From assembly GCF_016808335.1 (NCBI RefSeq), contig NC_053138.1, positions 14,129,900 to 14,193,899 of the forward strand: a stretch of DNA of 64,000 nt, written 5' to 3'. A program made the translations under genes and the position numbers. Under the pieces are notes generated by a model that worked only from the letters and a program-made list of their open reading frames with translations, did no database searches and was not told the DNA's origin. Position 1 is the stretch's first letter. Every line of letters starts with the position of its first letter. Positions 56,572 to 64,000 of the stretch are shown piece by piece. This DNA comes from Panicum virgatum. Lineage: Eukaryota; Streptophyta; Magnoliopsida; Poales; Poaceae.

Positions 56572-57424
56572 GCATTGCTGATTTTTCCAGGCCGGCGTAT
56601 AGAAGTACTGAAATGAAGTGTTTCTCTTTCTTTCTTTCTTTCTTTTTTTTTCTGAGGTGAGGCTTGAGTGCAATGGAAATGTAGACTGAGATGAAGTATC
56701 GCACGAATGGTTTCATATGTAGGCGTGTATGCACCATCTGATATTGGCGCCTTCAATTCCGTTGGACTAATTAATTACTGCATTATTCTAAATTTATTGG
56801 TCAATTTAGCTTTGTCTCAAATCAAACTTTGATTGAGTTTATAGAAAAAAGTACAAGCAGCTACATCAATTTAGTTTCATTAAATTGATCCTAATGTTTA
56901 TTTGATATTTTCGCAAAAAATATATGTTTTCTATACTAATAGTTAAAATCACAGAGGGTTTGACTTTATAACAAAACTGAAGTGATCAATACTTTGGAAC
57001 GATGTGAGAAAAAAAAAGTACAAGCAGCTACAGCATCAATATTTTCATTAAACTGAAGTCTCTTACATATCTTATCGTTAATTGCTTGCTGCGCCCGTAA
57101 ATATTGCAATTTGCTAAAGATAGCACCATTTAGAAGGCAGCCTAATAGGGTTGGTTGCTTGCTGCGCCTGTAAATCACAACACCCTATTAAAGATAGCAC
57201 CATTTAGAAGGCAGCCTAATCGCAATTTGCTAAGAAGAGAGATACTTCTTTTGTCTCTTTTCGGCTTATTTTGACTTATTCCGATCTATTCTCTCCCACA
57301 TAATACTATTGAATCAGCTGATTTTTTACGAGCCGAACATAGATTTACATTCTTTTACAAACTTGGCAAAATTTCATTTCATAGATTATTATCGTTCAAA
57401 ACGACTCGTATACTATTTTGGTCT
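56572..57424. other. WRKY 3' UTR and AT-rich intergenic DNA
   Basis: A (TTTC)n tract at about 56625-56645 lies in the probable 3' UTR. From 56780 the sequence is AT-rich with no supported gene. A diverged tandem duplication is at 57082-57220. Confidence 0.5.
57082..57220. repeat. Two-copy tandem duplication, about 74 bp
   Basis: 'ttgcttgctgcgcc(c/t)gtaaat' occurs at 57082 and 57155. 'aaagatagcaccatttagaa' occurs at about 57116 and 57190, followed in both by 'ggcagcctaat'. The linking segments differ. Confidence 0.75.
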
Positions 57425-57434
57425 TATTATTATG

Positions 57435-58364
57435 GAAGAAGTCCATTTTTGACCATCTAACTATTGTTCAAGTTTAGTTTTGGCCATCGAACAGCAAAAC
57501 CAAAAATATTTGGCCACTCAACTCTTAAAACCGTTCATTTTTTGCCATCAGGTGGTTTTGGTGGGTGGTTTTGCTGACGTGGACGCCACGTGGCAGTGGG
57601 ACCTACTCGTCAGCATTTTCTCTCTCCGCTCTGTTTCTTCACTCCGCTCCTCCCTCTCCACGGCCATTTGACCGGCTCGATTTGGCGGGACCCGATGCAG
57701 GAGGAGCAGGAGAGCATCACTACGAGCTCTGCGCGTGTCGGGAGCCCGCCATGGGAGAGGAAGAGTGTTGGGGAAGGTGAGGGAGCCGCCCATGCTCGGC
57801 TGGTGAAGCCGCCGGAGCCGTCCTGAGGGCCTGCGTCGCCGCCCTGCACTCCCAGGCCGCCCGCGCCTGGAGAAGAGGAGCTCCACCCACTCCTTTGCCG
57901 CGTCGCCCGTCGAAATCCGCTACCTGCGCCGTCGGTCAATGCCCCGCGGTGCCCGCTCAGTTGCCCACACGTGCATCGCCTGGAATCCGCCGCGCCGCCA
58001 CCACCGGCAGATTCAATCACGGGAGGGGGAGAGGAGGCCGCCTAGCTACCGAATCTGGGCCGGGATTGACCGCCGCCGCCGCCGCTATCACGGGGATGCC
58101 GACGGCTGTCGGTAGAGAAGAGAGGATAAAGAAGAAAGAGAGAGAGGAGAGAAGAAAAGGATGAGAGAGAGGAGATAGAAGGGCTGGCTGTGGGTCCTAC
58201 TGCCACGTGGCGTCCACGTCAGCAAAACCACCCACCAAAACCACCAGATGGCTAAAAATGAACGGTTTTAAGAGTTGAGTGGCCAAACATTTCTGGTTTT
58301 GCGGTTCGATGGCCAAAATCAAACTTGGACAATAGTTGGATGGTCAAAAATGGATTTTTTCTAG
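57435..58364. mobile_element. Long-TIR Mutator-like non-autonomous element
   Basis: Inverted repeats of about 180 bp occupy both ends (57435-57615 and about 58190-58364). Shared blocks are 'tccatttttgacca', 'ggccactcaactcttaaaac', 'ggttttgctgacgtgg' and 'acgccacgtggcagt'. A probable 10-bp duplication TATTATTATG flanks the element (57425-57434 and 58365-58374). The core (57620-58185) is GC-rich, with open frames up to 136 codons but no recognisable domain. Long TIRs, 9-10 bp TSD and a GC-rich core resemble a Pack-MULE. The exact outer few bases of the TIRs pair poorly, so the end could be off by a few bases. Confidence 0.72.
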
Positions 58365-58379
58365 TATTATTATGCAGCT

Positions 58380-59871
58380 CAATGTTGTACTTCAACGTCC
58401 TTGATGCACAGTAGCGCAAGCACGGTCCACGTGTGCTCATCCCCACCGTGAAAATCAAACACTCCCCCCTTGCTTGGTCTGGGTCCGCTCCGGTCAACAG
58501 AGCGCGCGCGCGCACCGGCACGCTTCCATGTGGGACCGGAAGTCATCGTTCCACTTGTCAGTCTCGGTAAGCTAGATTGGAGAGCGGAGCGGCGACCGTA
58601 TACATTCCTCGGTGCGGTGAGTCCCCCTCTGCTTCTCCGCGCTTCCCCTCGCTCGCCTCGTCTCTCTGAGCCTCGGCGCCGAGGGGGAGTCGTCGCCGAC
58701 GGCGGCCAGGGAGCGCGGGGGCGCCAGCAGAGGGGGCGCCAGAACGCGAGCGACGAGCTGTTTCGGTGAGCGTCCCCTCCCGTTTACCCCTCCCCTCCCC
58801 TCCCCTCCCCTCCCCGGCTCCTCCCATGTCGAGCGGTATTTTTGCTTGCCGCATCTTGATTCGCTGCTGATTTCCCCCGGTTCTGCTCGTCTCGACGGTG
58901 ATTTGGGATCCGTGAGCTCTTGTTTTCAGTATTTTGCGAGCGTATAGCATGCGGTTTCGTCTAATCGATAGTTCCTGCTCGAACGACGAATCGAACTGTC
59001 GCGTACTATTAGATTGGTTTTTTTTTGTTCACTTGTTGATGCTAAATTTGAAATCCGAACGCGTGGTTTGAGTGCCGGGCGGAGTGGGGAAAGGAAGGGC
59101 GTCTGGACTGGGTCTCACCTGTTTCTGGAGACCAGAGAGAAACTTTGACTTGGAACGCGAGAAGAAATCGCGCGTTTTGACGTGGTCTTAGGGAGTTGGT
59201 TGTTCCAACTTCCAAGTCGCGAGGCGGTCTCCGGCGAAGCTGCGCTAGTTTCTGCTCTGAACTACTTGCCCGGTCTATAGCTTAATAGCTAACACGACAG
59301 AATAAGGGCAATGATGAATGTGTAGATGATGCTAGGTTGGTTACATGCATTGGTTGGGTGGCTCCCTAGTCAAATCAAGGTCTGGTGCACCGCCCACCAC
59401 CACCCACCACAATCCATGGAGGATCATCGAGTAGCTGAGGCCCCAGGGATAAACATTTTCTAAACTCCTTTTCTTTTCCAAGATATGTCCTGATAAGAAC
59501 AGCCTTAAGCACTTCATTTTATTTTTTGCTTATCAGGTTTTCCTTAGACTATATATCACCTAATTTCTTTCAATGTACACAACATTAGTCCTGCTAAGAT
59601 GGAATGAGTATGTACATTAGATTTCAACAGAATTAAGTCTTTTGTCAAAGATATTGCGCATAACATTAAAATTACTTTTTACTTTTTAAAAAAAGATATA
59701 AGTTAAATATTTTCTTTCTAGTACCTCATCTGCCTTTAGCACATAGATAGTTTGCTAGTTCAAATCTTGACTAATTTCAAGTGATGTTTATGTCAGCAGT
59801 TGGTCTTTTTTCTACTGGAATTGCAGTTCTTTCAACATGCCTTTTGCAGTTGTCCATTAAGGAAGAATAGA
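58380..59871 (+). promoter_or_regulatory. Promoter, 5' UTR exon and first intron of the CTD-phosphatase-like gene
   Basis: A GC-rich stretch (58470-58765) is the likely promoter and untranslated first exon. A good donor (TTTCG/GTGAGC) ends it at 58765. Pyrimidine-rich 'cccctcccctcccc' begins the intron. Three possible acceptors precede the coding start: AG at 59798-59799, 59825-59826 and 59848-59849. A seven-codon upstream ORF (ATG 59837, stop 59858-59860) is kept if either of the first two acceptors is used and removed by the third. The exon and intron here are inferred. Confidence 0.5.
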
Positions 59872-62382
59872 ATGTTAAAGAATGGACTGTTTAGGAACGC
59901 AGGAACCCCATTCAACTGGTATATCTACAGGACTTTTGGAAGATCATCATTATCAAAAGACTACGTTGGACCAAACATCAAGGGAAAACCAGCAAAATGG
60001 TAAGCACAAATCCACTGTGCTAGTCTCAGCTTAATGTTTTCCAACTCCCAGAATCCTTCTTGGAGAACATATGAATCCTTACTATATTGCTATGGAACTA
60101 AAAATATGTACTGTGGTTGCGCCAAAATAAAACGTTCCCAGAGAAATAAGGCCATGTAACAGAAATCATGCATATCCAATAAAATAGTAATATGTGTCCC
60201 CTATTTTCATAACTACAATGCTACATTGATGTTCACTGCAGGACGTTCCAGTAATGAAGCATCAAAACATAATATTGGAATCTCTGAAGTCCATTTCTCA
60301 TGGGATGATTCTAGTGCAGCGATGACCAATTTACATCCACTCTTACCATGTGATTATGGATCATTGGTAATTACTTTTATTTTTCATTTTTACTTCTTTT
60401 CATGGTACATCTAGCATTTCTCCACATGACAAACGTTTCTTATGCTATTTAATAGAAAAGTAAGCTGAATTTTTGCAGTTTTTCATTTGGTATGGCCATA
60501 TTTACTTCCTGAAGTATACACCATTAAACCATGTGTGGTTTTCAGGTTCATACACTGGCACCTTGCTGCTCAGACTCTGAAACTGTGTTCTCATCTAATT
60601 GGAAACAGAATAATCCTCAGTCAAAAGAAATGTATCACAGTGGTGAAGGTTATCCCAATTCTGTTTTTTCCATCCATAATGATTTTGATTGTCAAGTTTT
60701 TCTTGACCGTAATCTGTTTCGTAGGTCGACAGTGCAATGATTTCTTTTTTTTTTTGCCCGTCATTGCAGCAACAGATGACAACTCTGAGTTTCTTCAGCT
60801 AATTTTTAGTGACACTTACGAAGGGAACAGTTCAAGTGAACTGCAAATTTGGGATGTTTTGGACCTGTATTTCCCTGAAAGCATTGCTGCTGTTCAATTC
60901 AATACTCTGATGGGTTTTGGAAATGATGATTGTACTCCTTATAATGAGTGTGTGGATGCTGCTGATATGGTAGAGATGAGCATTTCTCCCCCATCTCCAG
61001 ACAGGGACGCAGATGATGCTAATTGCAGGGTTCCAGTTGATTACACTAGCTTTTATCTTCAAAATAAACCACCAGATTCAGATAATGAGTGCAGCTCTGC
61101 CTCTTGCATCGTGACAGGATATGAATGTACTGATAATCAAGAGCTACCTATAGGTCTTCTGAATTTAATGGACATTGGATCACCAGGCGATTCAGATGAC
61201 TTATCCAGACCATTATTGACCACAAAAAACATCATGCTTGTGCTGGATCTGGATGGTAAGCTGACTTATCTTTAATTCTGCAAAGTGCAAACCTTATAGT
61301 TAGAAAGGTCTCCAGTCTCATGATTTTTCTTTTTGGAGGGACATTGTCCAATGATTTTAGGTTAGTTTGCATTCAATATTTTCTTTTTAATTTTGTTTAA
61401 ACATTTTGAGCTAGAGAAGTAGAGGTTACGATATAGCTTGATGTTGAATTTCTGACCCAGATATCTTTGATAAAAAAATGTCCATTTTAGTGGCTTCTTA
61501 TCTGTCCCCTCGATAGGGGAATTGTTGTGTCCTAAAACAGGCTCTCCTGAATCGGCTGTGATCTCAGCATTTTTAGTTTCGCAGCTAATCATTTTTAGTT
61601 TTAGCTACAGCTGTGTAATAGTTTAACCATTTCTCCTTTGCAGAAACCCTTGTCCATTCAAAGTTACAACCCTGTGATAATTTTGACTTCACCCTTCAAG
61701 TTTTCTTTAATATGGAAGATCATACTATATATGTGAGGCGGAGACCTCACCTCGAGATGTTCCTTCACCGTGTTGCTCAGATGTTTGAGGTTGTCATTTT
61801 CACAGCTAGTGAAAGTGTTTATGCTGAACCTCTATTAGATAAACTCGACCCAGACCGGAAACTGATTTCACGCCGTTTTTACCGTGAATCTTGTACCTTT
61901 TCCAATGGTAGCTACACGAAGGACCTAACAATTTTCGGAGTTGACTTGGCAAAAGTTGTGATAGTTGACAATACTCCACAGGTAAAATTTTACAATCAGA
62001 TGTGAATGTATATTTCGTCACCAAATGTTTTCGGTTATATAGTTTTTGACCACATGAATTCTGGTTTAAAACTTATTTCGTTAGACCTAAAGTTTCCGTT
62101 CTTCCATCTGTGGTACATACAGGTTGTAGTTTCACCTGATTCTTTCTAAGATGTTTTACATGGTGTTGGACCGTGCAAGGCTAACATTTTCTTCAGGTCT
62201 TCCAACTGCAGGTCAACAATGGGATACCCATAAAGAGCTGGTTTGATGACCCGGCAGATGTTGAGTTGATGGAACTGCTTCAATTCCTTGCGACCCTCGT
62301 CGACGCAAAGGATGTTCGACCAATCATCTCGAAGAACTTCAACAACAAACCTGAACTGGTAGGATCAGATCAGATAAAGTAA
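59872..62382 (+). CDS. CTD small-phosphatase-like protein (HAD family, SCPL2 type)
   Basis: Six coding exons fit without frame loss: 59872-59999, 60252-60366, 60546-60720, 60770-61255, 61644-61981 and 62197-62382, giving 475 aa. The N-terminal 300 residues are acidic, low in known domains and plant-like for this family. The phosphatase domain starts with LVLDLDETLVHS, whose two aspartates are the nucleophile and acid/base of HAD phosphatases; an intron splits this motif after GAT-G. It continues with RRRPHLEMFLHRVAQMFE, FTASESVYAEPLLDKLDP, RFYRESC, KDL and the magnesium-site block VVIVDNTPQVFQLQVNNG, ending with SWFDDPADVELMEL. Such enzymes remove phosphate from serine, for example in the RNA polymerase II C-terminal domain. 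The start ATG (MLKNGLF) is the first in frame but the N terminus is less certain. The exon 2 acceptor at 60251 is chosen because the nearer one (60241) leads to a stop. Confidence 0.88.
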
Positions 62383-63590
62383 AAGTTTGCTCCCTGTTCG
62401 TTTGAGAACCTCCATTTCTGCATCCAGGTCATTCTGGGGTTCAGGCAATTCTTGAGTAATTAGGTATAGAATCTACACACAGCGTTCATGAATCATGATA
62501 TGTTGTTAGTAGTTACAGATAGGATGGGAAAAGCCATAGTCACTGCCATGGCATTGCATGGTTCCTTAGTTTCATGTATTGCAGAGCTACAGAAACTAAA
62601 TTACGAGACATTACCTTGTGAATCAAATTTTGATTGCTCAACGATATCTAGTCATTCTAGCCGAATGGTTTTCTGCGGATACAAATTAAACACCTTAAAT
62701 TTAGATTTCGGACATTCTGCTGCGAACTCTGTCATCAACGCAGGAATGTTCCGAGGACCGGGATCCTGGTGGCACCACTCGACCTGCCGGCCTGACGGCC
62801 TCTTGCGTCACAGCGTCACTCGTACGCCTACGGCCTACCCTGCACTCCCCTCACAGCCGGTGGTCTTGCGTGGCCGGCCGGCCTCTCTCGGTTTTCAGGC
62901 CGTTGTCGTCGTCCTAGACTTCTATAGTTGCTCCCGTCACTGCTCGTGGGGGTTTGCAGAAGAGGAAAGCGACAAGCTCGACGCGTTGCTGGCCAACATC
63001 CTGCCATGTGGACCACGGAACCGCGTTAAAAGCTGCACCAGCCCAGCATCGGTGTTCAGCGCGACGGCCATACGAATCTCTACCTACGATTCAAGGCTAA
63101 TAAAACGGGCTCTGGTTGTGCCACGACATAAGGCTTTTTGACATCGTCCGATCGAGATCGAGCGTCTCATATTTCGTCCTAGAAACAGCGTTTCGAAAAT
63201 AGTCTAGAAAATTCTACGTTTTTACCGTGCCGAGTAACAGGCGGCTCGGTCCCTTCACCTTCCCACGCTGTCCACTGGGTGTCTGGGTCCCTTTGCCTTC
63301 TGTGACAGAATCGCCAAATTAAAACTCTAATTAAGCGTAATGGCCGTCATTTGAACACATCGGGCGCATTAACTTAACGGCTTAATTTGGCGATCCTTTC
63401 TCAACCCACGGCCCGATCGAAACAACACCGATAGTCCCACGTGAAGGTGGGCGCAGATGGTACAAGCACGGCATAATACTTGACAATATAAACTCCAAGA
63501 AGACGAAACAACAAGTTTTACAAACCGAGTTCAAATACATAGATAATTTACAAAACTTTACAATAGTTGTGACTGAAGTTCGAATATAAA
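62383..63590. other. 3' UTR of the phosphatase-like gene and intergenic DNA
   Basis: The first few hundred bases after the stop are probably 3' UTR. A 218-codon open frame at 62488-63141 shows no domain I recognise; its second half is GC-rich. No other gene, RNA or element boundary was seen. Confidence 0.4.
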
Positions 63591-64000
63591 AGATCCTACA
63601 ACTACTTTAGCTTCCACCAGTTCTGATCCTACCCGACCGGTCGGACCGGTTCCACCATCCGGTCGGACCGGTCGGCACTTCCTGCCGACGCCACCAGTCA
63701 GACCGGTCCTACGGGCCGGTCAGACCGGTCCGCACAAAACAGAGAGGCTGATCACTCAGCCCTCGAGTGTACAACCCGACAACGCCCTAACCGGAAGGAT
63801 CTCTCTCCTCGACCTGCCACCCCTCTACATCCCGGCGGATGAACTTGACACAAAAGGGGCAGAAGTCGACGTCCGGGTGTCATGTAATAATAAATGTGGC
63901 AACAAACCCTGAGTATTCTAATACTCAGCAAGGCTTACCCGACCAGTGGGTATAACATAGCCCACATACCTAGACATGCACGGCATTTGGCAGGTGGTTA
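63591..64000. repeat. Repeat-like sequence at the window end, probably part of an LTR element
   Basis: 63630-63740 holds repeated 'ggtc(g/a)gaccggt' units in tandem and inverted order. The following phrase 'gagtattctaatactcagc' is one I associate with dispersed grass LTR retrotransposons. No end, target duplication or coding part lies within the window, so the class is tentative. Confidence 0.35.

Noticed and set aside
57565..58020. ORFs in the core of the long-TIR element
   Set aside because: Low-complexity Gly/Ser/Arg-rich translations on both strands without a domain; mentioned only as possible cargo.
60487..60769. Reading through from 60487 as coding in the long ORF ending at 61275
   Set aside because: The part before 60770 is intron-like and contains the splice acceptor TTGCAG. 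Exon 60546-60720 uses a different frame that joins the flanking exons without loss.
62488..63141. A possible separate gene of 218 codons after the phosphatase-like gene
   Set aside because: No domain, no supporting splice or promoter context, the first part is probably 3' UTR and the second half is GC-rich.

Overview
This is eukaryotic nuclear DNA from a grass (Poaceae, probably panicoid). The evidence is GT-AG introns, GC-rich first exons in host genes, the 'ggccttgtttag'-type MITEs common in grass genomes, and nested Ty3/gypsy, Ty1/copia, MULE, hAT and CACTA elements. The species cannot be fixed from the sequence alone. There are no operons, CRISPR arrays or recognisable tRNA/rRNA genes. 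Three host genes flank a large transposon block.

Layout. 1-4,150: MITE remnants and a complete non-autonomous CACTA element (1590-4149, TSD ACT). 5,656-12,787 (-): a 15-exon gene for a membrane-anchored PXA-PX-nexin-C sorting nexin. It is well conserved but carries a one-base frame break in exon 8. 13,826-38,913: a Mutator-like element (MULE; 9-bp TSD, ~320-bp TIRs) with a truncated transposase. Its coding region is split by a 22-kb Tat-type Ty3/gypsy element (14806-36801, TSD CAGAT). The gypsy element itself contains two solo LTRs and a gag-only copia-like element that ends in a 199-bp-arm inverted-repeat LTR. A third solo LTR sits in the right MULE TIR. 39,647-51,117: a young Ty1/copia element (LTRs differ at about 7 sites by eye, TSD CATCC). 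It is split by a 4.1-kb hAT element (41997-46135, TSD CTTTGGAT) whose 881-aa transposase gene looks intact.

51,482-64,000: a small Pack-MULE (TSD ATCAGGATT) carries a fragment of a plant RNA-dependent RNA polymerase gene. It is followed by a non-autonomous hAT element (TSD GGCGGACT), a two-exon group IIc WRKY transcription factor gene (54788-56571, +), a long-TIR Mutator-like element (57435-58364), and a gene for a CTD small-phosphatase-like (HAD, DLDET) protein (coding 59872-62382, +). The window ends in repeat-like sequence.

The host genes do not form a pathway: membrane trafficking, transcriptional regulation and protein dephosphorylation. The layers of the transposon block can be dated relative to each other because nearly every junction shows an exact target-site duplication. 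The most unusual items are the RDR fragment inside a Pack-MULE, the almost perfect 199-bp hairpin LTR, and the young, apparently intact hAT element. All boundaries, exon junctions and reading frames were read by eye; no database search was run.
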